64,000 nt of DNA from Calothrix sp. HK-06 (GTDB taxonomy: Bacteria; Cyanobacteriota; Cyanobacteriia; Cyanobacteriales; Nostocaceae). The position numbers were made by a program, and so were the translations under genes. Location: assembly GCF_001904745.1 (NCBI RefSeq), contig NZ_MRCD01000019.1, forward strand, positions 41,462-105,461. Direction: 5' to 3'. Under the pieces are notes generated by a model. The model made no database searches. It saw nothing but the letters and a program-made list of their open reading frames with translations, and had not been told where the DNA came from. This document shows, one piece after another, positions 44,701-52,422 of the stretch. Numbering within the stretch: the stretch's first letter is position 1; every line of letters starts with the position of its first letter.

Positions 44701-45062
44701 GGAAAAAACCCATTTAACAAATGTGCAAGTACAGACTGGTCTCCTGCGTTATCTCGACGAACAGGTTTTTTACCCTCTGTCGCACGTTTAGCATTGAGTT
44801 TTTCAATAAAGACTTCAAAAAACTTACCACCTTTCGCAGTGGCGCCTGCAAGTTGTTGAATTAAATTAGGCAGAATACAGTCAGCAAACTTCTGAATGAT
44901 TTTATCGTGTTGATTACCTTGTGCTTTTTTGATAGCCTCCTGAAACAAGCGTATTGTTAATAATACTCGTTTAGTAGGCGCCTCGTCTTCCTCATTGTCA
45001 TCATCACCATCAAAATCAGCGACTTCTTCCGGCAAGTCATCATCAAAGTTATCATCAACCAT
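41724..45062 (-). CDS. cas10d: Cas10d (Csc3), type I-D large subunit with HD nuclease
   Basis: A 1112-residue protein. An acidic start (DDNFDDDLPEEVADFDGDDD) precedes the HD domain, where CYLLHDYEKFPDYREW carries the His-Asp pair (about 153-160). The rest is the degenerate Palm-like body of Cas10d and a C-terminal helical region acting as the small subunit. In type I-D this protein recognises the PAM and supplies the nuclease that other type I systems place on Cas3. It lies 13 bases after the DUF5615 gene, unlike the usual arrangement where it follows cas3 directly. Confidence 0.96.
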   Translation of the reverse strand: MVDDNFDDDLPEEVADFDGDDDNEEDEAPTKRVLLTIRLFQEAIKKAQGNQHDKIIQKFADCILPNLIQQLAGATAKGGKFFEVFIEKLNAKRATEGKKPVRRDNAGDQSVLAHLLNGFFPTYRILKRLLQDDLETNPVRRSCEELQICIFIVCYLLHDYEKFPDYREWLIANDKDNQFKDRDWELEPPKKEDAPNLGRDYVTKKILDFGLHHLLDDDWRLLIDDIVFISSNSGVKTDSDLGLVTRGLKLLEDERLDGRIRENLIDLVSLADVFASAIKHPRDVENGRLPLLLGRLSNHQLKFTYHSLSENRGVLTNILNNALIEAHPEEFYTPLLYLPDGVVYLANKNAPAVETKNISEKVVSKIKSLCAEKLRQRQTGFNRDGKGLKFADYYWLFFDIVGLMEVSVDAACRLLPDSKTASSGKRSDSLKNYQAQGELPASLNLQLKNEIRADRLAEFGDIICRGIWDDWCERVAQSQKQLPKAQRKNLPNLDLTEKLAEFLGLEAEIPAIKQIQSLKKTGGVPLDWYYLAAVYFRNHPGKDFAQVLEVMKQMVNHAASLIQPILLEFQDIPDGWNDLRTYVNRVINLPIGAVVAPETEPFILELQRYSSAKVTGRGRENVCAMSSSSYTVTEQMESATLFAPQVYSNRQILFNAQAAKRQICAIWSIEIMLRQILMNQTNAVGGDFESRKYRYLYLYPAYFFTPETNKFLQLVYNQFARTRFDAELRKHFITENQVADLSIQNYQLVDSLLIKENLQPDDDRTFKISFPEKETLTFFFLGLPPGREPTDTESWVAPAWLAFSLPLIMDVKVVASESPVPPFLSGADFEETVLLDGTHQAIRSLIKKDNYRLDSILPYSSHKHEFSPLNALTAAYAIHLEANRKKDGDPDWGKLADFARDIETSPLYVFHYLNKWLRKQDKIESAPTVKIRLYESLYYYFEPTGERMNQLRKLTELYRRFYRAKSSYAKANAILKPIDEAADVILKIDKAIANDAESLTDVVAARLAKLMNNVRRRAAEGKPTLTIVDGKWKPALTSEEERQAVYEFAKYFVKEIFEATFKSDRARLAGTQLNLIRDTCEYLYRLAEDEERKNRSQEEPDEIAEIEVVDAA

Positions 45063-45075
45063 AAATTTTTACCCT

Positions 45076-45441
45076 TTATTCAGTATCTGGAGTTATAGTA
45101 ATTCTTCCTTGCCGAATAACCCATAATTTTCCAGTAACATCCATATTTTCCAATCCAGCAATTAAGGTATTAATTGCTTCACGCCAATCAGCAAGAGTAG
45201 TTTGTGGTGGTAGACGAATAATGATAATCCCTGCATAATTGGATGGATTGTATCTAAGACGATTGCCAAATCCTCTATCACAGGTAACTAGACATCTACC
45301 CTCACTACGGCAAACTTCAATTACTTCTGTATCTGGTGCTGAAGTTAATCGTTGTCCTGGTACTGTCGCAACATCGTGCCCTGCTAGCTGCAAAAATGTT
45401 ACAACATGCAAATTAACGTTTTCATCAAGCTTCAAATTCAC
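45076..45441 (-). CDS. DUF5615 PIN-like protein, putative toxin RNase
   Basis: A 121-residue protein of the DUF5615/Mut7-C (PIN-like) group. LKLDENVNLHVVTFLQLAGHDV gives the first acidic site; VIEVCRSEGRCLVTCDRGFG the D-x-x-F core. PIN-like nucleases cut RNA in VapC-type toxin-antitoxin pairs, and DUF5615 with an upstream DUF433 gene is a common pair of that kind. It overlaps DUF433 by 4 bases and is followed 13 bases later by cas10d. Confidence 0.88.
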   Translation of the reverse strand: MNLKLDENVNLHVVTFLQLAGHDVATVPGQRLTSAPDTEVIEVCRSEGRCLVTCDRGFGNRLRYNPSNYAGIIIIRLPPQTTLADWREAINTLIAGLENMDVTGKLWVIRQGRITITPDTE

Positions 45442-45701
45442 GCACTTGCTTCCTTTGTTTTTGTAATGGGAAGTTCTACAAGTACATCCCTAGACATTTC
45501 AGCACCATAGGCAATACAAGCAAGTATATCTTCACGTTCAATACTTGGGTAAGCTTCAAGAACTTCCTCAATGGATGCACCACCAGCTAAGTAGTCTAAA
45601 ATTAAAGATACCCAAATACGATGTCCCTTTATACAAGGTTTACCGAAACAAATATTAGGGTCGATAGAAATGCGAGAAAGCAAATTTTCATGATTAGCCA
45701 T
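45438..45701 (-). CDS. DUF433 protein, putative antitoxin
   Basis: An 87-residue DUF433 protein: RISIDPNICFGKPCIKGHRI is the family signature (I-x-x-DP-x-x-x-GKP-x-I-x-GTRI/V), followed by LILDYLAGGASIEEVLEAYP and EDILACIAYGAE, a winged-helix-like fold. It overlaps the upstream unknown gene by 8 bases and the DUF5615 gene by 4, so all three are translationally coupled. Confidence 0.9.
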   Translation of the reverse strand: MANHENLLSRISIDPNICFGKPCIKGHRIWVSLILDYLAGGASIEEVLEAYPSIEREDILACIAYGAEMSRDVLVELPITKTKEASA

Positions 45702-46242
45702 TTATTTTTCTCCAGTTTTGACGTAGTTCTTCTAAACTAATCCATTCACCATTATTTTTTACCTGGACATAATACCAGCCATTCGCTCCACCACCATTAA
45801 CTTTTGCTGCTAGAGGACTTGGTTTATCAAACTCTTCAGACTTATAGACAATAGTCCCTTTAGGTGATATATCCAAACCGTTAACATAGTTACAGCCTAA
45901 TATTTTGGCAACTTCTCGCTTCAATCTGACTCTTACAGGCATCCCCTTCTTAGTTATACCTGCATCATATAGCTGTGTCAGCTTTACATGTGAGTTTTCA
46001 ACTTTTTCATCTAGAACAGGATTTAAATTTAGCTCTAACTGCTCAGGAGACACTTCAACCAGAGGTAGTTGAGTCAATGACAGGTTACTAAACTCCATAT
46101 CATTAGCCCTTAAATGTTGGGAAAGCCAATCAAGAAAATCATTTCGTAGCTGTGCTGACATTTCAGATATGTCTTTGTCAGTGAGGTGAATATTCATACC
46201 AAAGCCTAATGAGACATCTACTGTCATCAGTATGGCACTCAC
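45694..46242 (-). CDS. Unknown gene heading the DUF433-DUF5615 cassette
   Basis: A 182-residue frame from GTG at 46,242; ATG at 46,197 (MNIHLTDKDISEMSAQLRND) is also possible and would give 167 residues. The middle has SHVKLTQLYDAGITKKGMPV then RVRLKREVAKILGCNYVNGL, and the C-terminus GANGWYYVQVKNNGEWISLE. I do not recognise a family. It overlaps DUF433 by 8 bases. Its upstream region carries the presumed Cascade target at 46,286-46,312. It may be a third member of the toxin-antitoxin unit or a regulator. Confidence 0.65.
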   Translation of the reverse strand: MSAILMTVDVSLGFGMNIHLTDKDISEMSAQLRNDFLDWLSQHLRANDMEFSNLSLTQLPLVEVSPEQLELNLNPVLDEKVENSHVKLTQLYDAGITKKGMPVRVRLKREVAKILGCNYVNGLDISPKGTIVYKSEEFDKPSPLAAKVNGGGANGWYYVQVKNNGEWISLEELRQNWRKING

Positions 46243-46285
46243 CTGCTAAAAAAATCAACTAGTTACTGTAGCTTTTATATTTAAA

Positions 46286-46312
46286 GTCACTATAGCTTTA
46301 AGCATAGAGACA
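46286..46312. promoter_or_regulatory. Candidate PAM-protospacer in the cassette promoter
   Basis: GTC (46,286-46,288) then ACTATAGCTTTAAGC and ATAGAGACA (46,289-46,312). Matches the 24 bases after the lone repeat (46,419-46,442) at 19 positions; mismatches at 4, 6, 15, 16 and 18. On the minus strand it contains TATAGT, a possible -10 box, about 45 bases before the first gene's GTG. GTN/GTH is the PAM reported for type I-D. Confidence 0.55.
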
Positions 46313-46354
46313 CCAGGAAAAACAAAAGCCATTATCGTGTACTCTATATATTAA

Positions 46355-46455
46355 GGAGAAAGAGGTGCAGTACCAAATCAGTACATAAGTACAAATACTC
46401 CCTATTAGGGATTGAAATACTGTTGCTTTAAGATTTGAGACAAACCCCTTTCTCC
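46355..46455 (+). ncRNA. Candidate crRNA-resembling regulatory RNA (CreA/CreR-like), type I-D
   Basis: On the plus strand a repeat 3' part, TACTCCCTATTAGGGATTGA plus AAT (46,396-46,418), matches the functional repeat of arrays 2 and 3 at 21 of 23 bases, keeping the CCCTAwTAGGG stem and ATTGAAA tag. A pseudo-spacer (46,419 on) follows and partly matches the site at 46,289. A possible -10 TATATT is at 46,347. GGAGAAAG (46,355-46,362) can pair with CTTTCTCC (46,448-46,455) to close the RNA. No second repeat follows. It lies between cas3 and the DUF433 cassette, antisense to both. A simple decayed repeat is the alternative. Confidence 0.5.
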
Positions 46456-46464
46456 ACATTCTTG

Positions 46465-48573
46465 TTAACATATCCATCCCTCATCGTCTTTAGGTTTCAA
46501 GTGCCAAGTAACCGTTTCGAGTAAAAGCGCATCCTGCCCGAACGCTATTGAGTACGAAGGTTTACGGTCTTCCGGTTCATTAGTAAGAGGATAAACTTGT
46601 AAGTGCATAGGTAGTCCAAGAGTCGCGCGCAGAAAATTTCTGTCTCGGTCGCAAACGTAGCAAACTAAGTTTCTTCCACTAACTGCATCGCTTATTTTCT
46701 GGATACCAGAACCATGTGGTTGACAAATTTCTAAATTTTTGAGTAGTTGAACTTTTGCAGTTGCCGCAAACTCGCGAATATTGCCAGGGTAGTAAAAATA
46801 CCAGTCTTCCCGAACTTCACGAAAGTCTCTTAATTTTAAATAGCACAAAGCTTTGTCAAACCGCTTGGTACTTATCCCTACGTCTTTCACTTTTTCGATA
46901 AAACTGTCCTTATCCCACAACTCAAAAACAAAGTTGCTGAGAATACCTGGAAGATTATACATTTTAAACCTCTCAGCTTCGGGTTCGTAGGGATTTGTTA
47001 AATCGTATATTGCACAATCTAACTGACTGCTACCGCGAAAACTCCTTGCTTCATTAATGATTTTTTCCTTTGTCTCGCTTTTACAACGGTAGTACTGAGC
47101 TTTCATGTGTTCCAGTTTGATTCCTAAACCTCTTTGGATGCTAGTACCAAACTTTTTATCAATATCTAAGTACTTCTCCTTGATATGGGAATTATTCTTC
47201 AGTGTATTATATATGTAATATGATTGTAAACCACCCCATCGTTGTGGATATCGTGTAAACTGATTCTTAAATATCCAAGAATCTCGAATTGCATGGGTGA
47301 AAGTTATTCTGTCATATGTTTCACCCGCTTCTAAAAGATGTGATTTATCTTCAAATAGCCTTGCAACTAAGAAATTTGGTATTAAAGCATAAGCTTGATA
47401 CGTTGTAAAACCTGGGTGTCTACCAAGTCTACCAAAGCGCTGAATAAAATTACCAGCATCTGAAGCTTCAAAAACCAAGAAGTTAATCTGGAAATCAACA
47501 CCTACATCTATAGTCGAAGTGCCAAGTAATAAATCAGCTTCTGCAACAGAGTTGGATTTTTCTGTTTCTCCAGTCAAACCTGTATTTTCTCGTACTTGCC
47601 AGCGTGGTTCAAATAGTCCCTTAAATTTGGGCAATAGCTTTTTGACTGAGGCAATAGAATTCAGGATAATGGCGCCTTTACTATTTGGGTTATCTTGAAA
47701 AAACTTTAAAATAACCGTTTCGGCATTCTCTTCTATCCAAGTGTAGCTCGAACGTAGGTTAGGTTCTAACCCTTGAGGGAAACTTAAATTTATCGGTTGA
47801 CTAATCTGGCGCCATCCTTCATTGTTACCATCAGACTCAAACTTGTAAGCGTCTGCTTCAACTGGGTTAATAATTTTATACTTGATTCCAGCATTTTCCA
47901 AAAAACCCTTTAATAACTCATTTGGAGTTGCAGACAGAAAGAGAAATTTACGCTTGTTGTTTGCAGTATGCTTCATCAATACTATTGTATTAATTACACT
48001 TGCAACCTGTGGCGATGAAAATATATGGAATTCATCGTAAACAAACAACTTATATTTTTCATCAATGCGGCGAAATAATCTATCAGGGTTATCAATCTTT
48101 CCTCGCAAATAATAAAAATTATGGATGTAATGGAAAAGGTCAGGGTTCGTCAGCAAAATTTCAAACTGGCTAGAAACATTTTCGAGTGCCTCAAGTTTAG
48201 ACGGCAATTTACCCGTATTTACATACTCTTCTAATATTGCTGCTGTCAACCGTTGGATTTGCGGGTCATACTTTGGCTTAAACTTGTCCTTATAACCCTG
48301 CACTTGCTTTAACTGGTCGCGCGCAAGTTCATTTGTCGGGTACATGGACAAAGTGTAAGTACGATTTGTCATTGCAGTTAGAAAAGCCGCCAAACTCTTA
48401 CCATCACCAGTCAGTGCCGTATTGATGATTACTTCTATATCTGGGTCGCACAGCGCTTTATAAGTCTCGACTTGATGCCAATGAAGCGAGAAAATGCTTG
48501 GAACTTTCAACCCTTCTGGTGTTGGCGCCGTTCGAGAGTAAACTGATTTAAGCGAAATTTCGTAATTGGACAT
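46465..48573 (-). CDS. cas3: Cas3' helicase of type I-D
   Basis: A 702-residue superfamily 2 helicase without an HD domain, as expected for I-D. NTALTGDGKSLAAFL is Walker A, LFVYDEFHIFSS is the DExH box, FLFLSATPNELL is motif III, and DLLLGTSTIDVGVDFQ with FIQRFGRLGRHPG are motifs V and VI. It pulls and unwinds target DNA for Cascade. It starts 97 bases from the divergent WYL gene and is separated from the rest of the cas operon by a 222-base gap and three non-cas genes. Confidence 0.95.
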   Translation of the reverse strand: MSNYEISLKSVYSRTAPTPEGLKVPSIFSLHWHQVETYKALCDPDIEVIINTALTGDGKSLAAFLTAMTNRTYTLSMYPTNELARDQLKQVQGYKDKFKPKYDPQIQRLTAAILEEYVNTGKLPSKLEALENVSSQFEILLTNPDLFHYIHNFYYLRGKIDNPDRLFRRIDEKYKLFVYDEFHIFSSPQVASVINTIVLMKHTANNKRKFLFLSATPNELLKGFLENAGIKYKIINPVEADAYKFESDGNNEGWRQISQPINLSFPQGLEPNLRSSYTWIEENAETVILKFFQDNPNSKGAIILNSIASVKKLLPKFKGLFEPRWQVRENTGLTGETEKSNSVAEADLLLGTSTIDVGVDFQINFLVFEASDAGNFIQRFGRLGRHPGFTTYQAYALIPNFLVARLFEDKSHLLEAGETYDRITFTHAIRDSWIFKNQFTRYPQRWGGLQSYYIYNTLKNNSHIKEKYLDIDKKFGTSIQRGLGIKLEHMKAQYYRCKSETKEKIINEARSFRGSSQLDCAIYDLTNPYEPEAERFKMYNLPGILSNFVFELWDKDSFIEKVKDVGISTKRFDKALCYLKLRDFREVREDWYFYYPGNIREFAATAKVQLLKNLEICQPHGSGIQKISDAVSGRNLVCYVCDRDRNFLRATLGLPMHLQVYPLTNEPEDRKPSYSIAFGQDALLLETVTWHLKPKDDEGWIC

Positions 48574-48607
48574 ATCCTTAAATAGTGTCCGTAACTCCTT
48601 GTTGTTT

Positions 48608-48645
48608 TATATCTTGGCATTCAAAATAGTTATTGGCAAGATATA
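48608..48645. promoter_or_regulatory. Inverted repeat between cas3 and the WYL gene, likely operator
   Basis: TATATCTTG (48,608-48,616) and CAAGATATA (48,637-48,645) are exact inverses, 20 bases apart, in the 97-bp divergent promoter region. AGTGTCCGTA also occurs as a direct repeat (near 48,584 and 48,656). Symmetric operators of this kind suit a dimeric WYL regulator. Confidence 0.55.
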
Positions 48646-48670
48646 TCCGTATAAAAGTGTCCGTATAAAT

Positions 48671-49549
48671 ATGAGTCGAAAAGGTCAATCAATAACTTTA
48701 TCAATATCAGAGCGTGATAAAGCTGAGTTAGAGAACTTAGCGCTCGAATTTGGGATGACATGGGGTGAGCGTCCCAATGTATCCAGGTTAGTTGAAGCTA
48801 TAGCACGGCGCCAGCTTCTTCTCGGCAATAATAATGATTGGTCAGAGTCCCGTATTCGAGCATTAGATAGAGCTATGCGCGCGCTGACAGATATTGGGCA
48901 AAACGAGCAAGCGCAGGAAATCGCAAAGTTACTTTTAGAGCGGAGTGAGCTATCAACACCGTTACGAAATGATATAAAAGCCATTTTAGGGAATCCCTTA
49001 CCAGAATGGCGTTTAGCAGTTGACCGCTATATAAAACAAAAGCAGCCATTTCAAATTTCTTATCAAGATGCAGCACAACGTGTATGGAATTTTACAGTTC
49101 GTCATGCTAGAGTTACACCACACGAAAAGCGTCAATACCTTGATTGTTGGTGCGAAGAGACAGAAGGAAATCAAGATATTGAGGAATTAAGGCATAATTG
49201 GTGTTTGCGTTTAGACCGCATTCAGGACGCAGCAGTAATGTCAGTTTCTGGTGAATGGCGCCCAAGTTTAGCAGAAGTTGAAGTAGAAATGCATTTATTT
49301 GGAGGTTTAGCATTTGCCTACCAAGCAAAACCCGAAGACAAAATAAATCAATGGCTACAAGATAAACCGCGCGTGCGACAGGTAGTTAGGCAGGTATCTT
49401 TCACCTTTTGGTTCATTCGCGAAGTTATGCAATACACCCCAGACTGCGTAATTATGGTGCCGGAAAACGTGCGCGCGCTTGTACGTGACAAAATAACATC
49501 TCTTTACCAACACTACAATTTGGACAAGACAGAGACCAACGAAAGCTGA
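48671..49549 (+). CDS. WYL-domain transcriptional regulator of the CRISPR locus
   Basis: A 292-residue protein. The N-terminus SRKGQSITLSISERDKAELE, LALEFGMTWGERPNVSRLVE is a ribbon-helix-helix/HTH-like DNA-binding part. The centre KQPFQISYQDAAQRVWNFTV, then EKRQYLDCWCEE and WCLRLDRI is the WYL ligand-binding domain. A WCX-like tail follows. Divergent WYL genes at I-D loci are known; in Synechocystis Sll7009 has been reported as a repressor of crRNA accumulation. ATG at 48,671 is preferred; codons upstream to 48,566 overlap cas3. Confidence 0.88.
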   Translation: MSRKGQSITLSISERDKAELENLALEFGMTWGERPNVSRLVEAIARRQLLLGNNNDWSESRIRALDRAMRALTDIGQNEQAQEIAKLLLERSELSTPLRNDIKAILGNPLPEWRLAVDRYIKQKQPFQISYQDAAQRVWNFTVRHARVTPHEKRQYLDCWCEETEGNQDIEELRHNWCLRLDRIQDAAVMSVSGEWRPSLAEVEVEMHLFGGLAFAYQAKPEDKINQWLQDKPRVRQVVRQVSFTFWFIREVMQYTPDCVIMVPENVRALVRDKITSLYQHYNLDKTETNES

Positions 49550-49716
49550 ACGTACTATGACATTTAAAGTATGTACAGTTGAAAATGTGTCATAGGTGAC
49601 TAAATAGTATTTAAGTTGCTTATAGTACTCTATAACTTATTAAAGCGGTGGAAATCTACCACATCTACGATTTAAACTGGGGATAACTACCTCACTTAGC
49701 TTAGAGGTGCTGCAAC

Positions 49717-50574
49717 ATGGTACGACAAGTTACAGAATTTGATGCCGCCGATGACTTGGTTATTTACCCAGAAACCGACGGTGAACCGATGGCGCAAAAT
49801 ACATTACAGTTTATTTGGATTGTAATCATTAAAGAAGGTTTAGAGATACTATTTGCATCAAATCCAGATGTATTCGTCGCTGGAGACCTGTTTTGGTATC
49901 CAATTGCAGGCGATATTAATACAAGATATGCTCCTGATGCAATGGTAGTATTCGGTAGACCTAAAGGTCATAGAGGCTCATATGTACAAGCGCATGAAGG
50001 TAATATAACACCACAGGTAATATTTGAAATCTTGTCACCCGGCAACAGAAAGAAAGAAATGGACGACAAGTTCGACTTTTACCAAAAATACGGCGCCGAA
50101 GAATACTATATATATGACCCAGATAAAAATATTTTAAAAGGCTGGTTACGCTCAAACAAAACTCTCAAACCTATTAAAAATATAAACAATTGGGTCAGTC
50201 CACGTTTGCAAATCAAATTTGTGTTGGCGCCAACAACACTAGAAATTTACCGTCCAGACGGCCGCAAGTTCGTAACTCCAGTAGAACTCGATGAATTATA
50301 TCAGCTTGAACAACAACGCGCTGATGCCGAACAACAACGCGCTGATGCCGAACAACAACGTGCGGATGCTGAACAACAACGTGCGGATGCTGAACAACAA
50401 CGTGCGGATGCTGAACAGCAACGTGCTAATAGCGAACGACAACGCGCTAATGCTGAACGGCAAGCAAGATTAAACGCAGCACCTCAACTACTACAAACAG
50501 GGATGAGTGTTGAACAAGTTGCACAAATTCTTTCGTTAACAATACAAGAAGTTGAAACCTTAAATTTCCATTAG
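49717..50574 (+). CDS. Uma2-family (DUF820) putative nuclease with heptad repeat tail
   Basis: A 285-residue protein with the Uma2 PDDEXK-like fold: RYAPDAMVVFGRPKGHRGSY gives the catalytic Asp, TPQVIFEILSPGNRKKEMDD the E-x-x-S core, and FDFYQKYGAEEYYIYDPDKN the next segment. After about residue 200 comes a run of seven EQQRADA-type heptads, encoded by near-identical 21-bp units (50,308-50,460), then a helix-turn-helix-like end (GMSVEQVAQILSLTIQEVET). Uma2 proteins are very numerous in cyanobacteria; function unknown. Repeat number is likely variable. Confidence 0.85.
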   Translation: MVRQVTEFDAADDLVIYPETDGEPMAQNTLQFIWIVIIKEGLEILFASNPDVFVAGDLFWYPIAGDINTRYAPDAMVVFGRPKGHRGSYVQAHEGNITPQVIFEILSPGNRKKEMDDKFDFYQKYGAEEYYIYDPDKNILKGWLRSNKTLKPIKNINNWVSPRLQIKFVLAPTTLEIYRPDGRKFVTPVELDELYQLEQQRADAEQQRADAEQQRADAEQQRADAEQQRADAEQQRANSERQRANAERQARLNAAPQLLQTGMSVEQVAQILSLTIQEVETLNFH

Positions 50575-50833
50575 AAAGTAAAGCAATTCCAAAAAATAAG
50601 TTCTAACAGAATGTGGAATGGGCATCCTTGCCCGTTCCAAATCCAAAAATTAAATTTTTTCTGATACCTCCTCTAGACTGCTTATAGAGTAAGCTTTAAG
50701 AGACTGTTTAAAAAGTGTCTTTTCGTGTCATGCTTCACTGCGTTCAGCATCTCAGTATACGTGTGGAACTCAGATTCTTCGTTCCGCTTCATTCACTTGG
50801 GACTTTTTATACTTTATTAGACTTTTCAAATAT
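50575..50833. other. Spacer with dispersed repeats
   Basis: Contains TGGAATGGGCATCC/GCCCGTTCC (near 50,612) and the GCTTCACTGCGTTCAGCAT repeat (near 50,730). No gene seen. Confidence 0.5.
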
Positions 50834-51901
50834 CCTCTAATCCCTATTAGGGAGTAAATGAAATTGTAATATTAGCAAAGTTTTTATCATGTCCACCAAT
50901 AAGTCTAATACGTTTCAATCCCTATTAGGGAGTAAATGAAATTGTAATACCCTAATTCGTACCGCTTGCACTCTACCAAGTGTTGTTTCAATCCCTATTA
51001 GGGAGTAAATGAAATTGTAATTGTTCACCCCACTGTTTGATATTAGCCTCGGCGCCGTTTCAATCCCTATTAGGGAGTAAATGAAATTGTAATAATAACT
51101 AGTTCTTGTAATTCCATGCGCTACCTCCTATGTTTCAATCCCTATTAGGGAGTAAATGAAATTGTAATCATATGTAAAAGGATTAAAGTTTATAAAGAAA
51201 ATAGTTTCAATCCCTATTAGGGAGTAAATGAAATTGTAATGTTTGCCATTGGTAATCATAAAATCCACACACCACGTTTCAATCCCTATTAGGGAGTAAA
51301 TGAAATTGTAATGATACTTTTCTTTTAGCTCTTAGAGCGAGTTTAGCGTTTCAATCCCTATTAGGGAGTAAATGAAATTGTAATTTCATCGTTATCATCC
51401 GCTATAGAAGGTGAATCTGTTTCAATCCCTATTAGGGAGTAAATGAAATTGTAATCTTTGCCTTGTATCCTTCCACCCCGTTCGGAATAGTTTCAATCCC
51501 TATTAGGGAGTAAATGAAATTGTAATTTGACGCGCATATTTTGTCACGCGCGTCTGATGTTGTTTCAATCCCTATTAGGGAGTAAATGAAATTGTAATCT
51601 TAATAAGTTAGAAGCACTTTGATAAATCCGTGAGTAGGCTGTTTCAATCCCTATTAGGGAGTAAATGAAATTGTAATCATTAACCCCAGTGGATTATTAT
51701 TTGCTCAAGGTTTAACTGCTGTTTCAATCCCTATTAGGGAGTAAATGAAATTGTAATAATAGCCTGGGATGGATACAGTGGCGTAGAAATTGTAGTTTCA
51801 ATCCCTATTAGGGAGTAAATGAAATTGTAATTCAAGCTTCACCCTCTGGAAGCTTGCTTCTAATGTTTCAATCCCTATTAGGGAGTAAATGAAATTGTAA
51901 T
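50834..51901 (-). CRISPR. CRISPR array 3: 15 repeats, first degenerate
   Basis: 37-bp repeat starting GTTTCAATCCCTATTAGGGA and ending GTAAATGAAATTGTAAT on the given strand, differing from array 2 in two internal bases (AAATG for AAGAG). Copies start at 50,834 (5' part decayed), 50,912, 50,985, 51,057, 51,132, 51,204, 51,276, 51,348, 51,419, 51,490, 51,562, 51,641, 51,721, 51,795 and 51,865. Spacers 33-43 bp. Transcribed leftward from the leader at 51,902; the decayed copy is at the old end. Confidence 0.97.
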
Positions 51902-52158
51902 AGCGGGCGCCTGAAAGCGTTGATATATTTAGTTTTCAAGGTGCGGTTGCGCGGATGGGTCAATTGTAGCATGAGAAATGTGGATTGTGCAAGGACAAAA
52001 TCGCTGAAAGCCGCTCTGGGTAAGGTGCGCGGATGCTTTTTATCTAACTATTCCGCAAATGCTTATGGGGACTTGGATACAGCCATTTTCGCCAACGCCT
52101 CTTTTTCCACACCTACCCATCCGCGCATGATACCAAGTTTAAGACCAAAAATACGTAG
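51902..52158 (-). promoter_or_regulatory. Leader of array 3
   Basis: 257 bp, same length and nearly the same sequence as the array 2 leader (36,547-36,803). Both begin AGCGGGCGCCTGAAAGC and end AAAATACGTAG. Array and leader were duplicated as a unit. Confidence 0.85.
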
Positions 52159-52422
52159 GAAAAGTAATATTCATGTACTGACAGCTTCTACTGTGAACGG
52201 GTAGAATATAGATAGATTTCTGTTATATTGAGCCACATTTCGTTAAGCTGATTGGCTTGGAGATTCTTCACTACGTTCAGAATGACAGTTTTAAATTGTT
52301 TTAACTATATATATGCTAGATGATTTTTGTTGATGAGCTAAAATTTTCTTGTGGGGTGGCTTTCTCTTGCCCCGCCCTCTTAATATATGTGACAGGCAGG
52401 GATGCCTGTTCCACAAGATGAT
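52159..52422. other. Spacer with hairpin repeats
   Basis: GATTCTTCACTACGTTCAG (52,262) and CTTGTGGGGTGG...CAGGCAGGGATGCCTGTTCC (52,350-52,412) are dispersed repeats; the latter may end the recombinase transcript. Confidence 0.5.

Noticed and set aside
50308..50460. Tandem repeats as a fourth CRISPR array
   Set aside because: Units are 21 bp, in frame, with no spacers; they code heptads.
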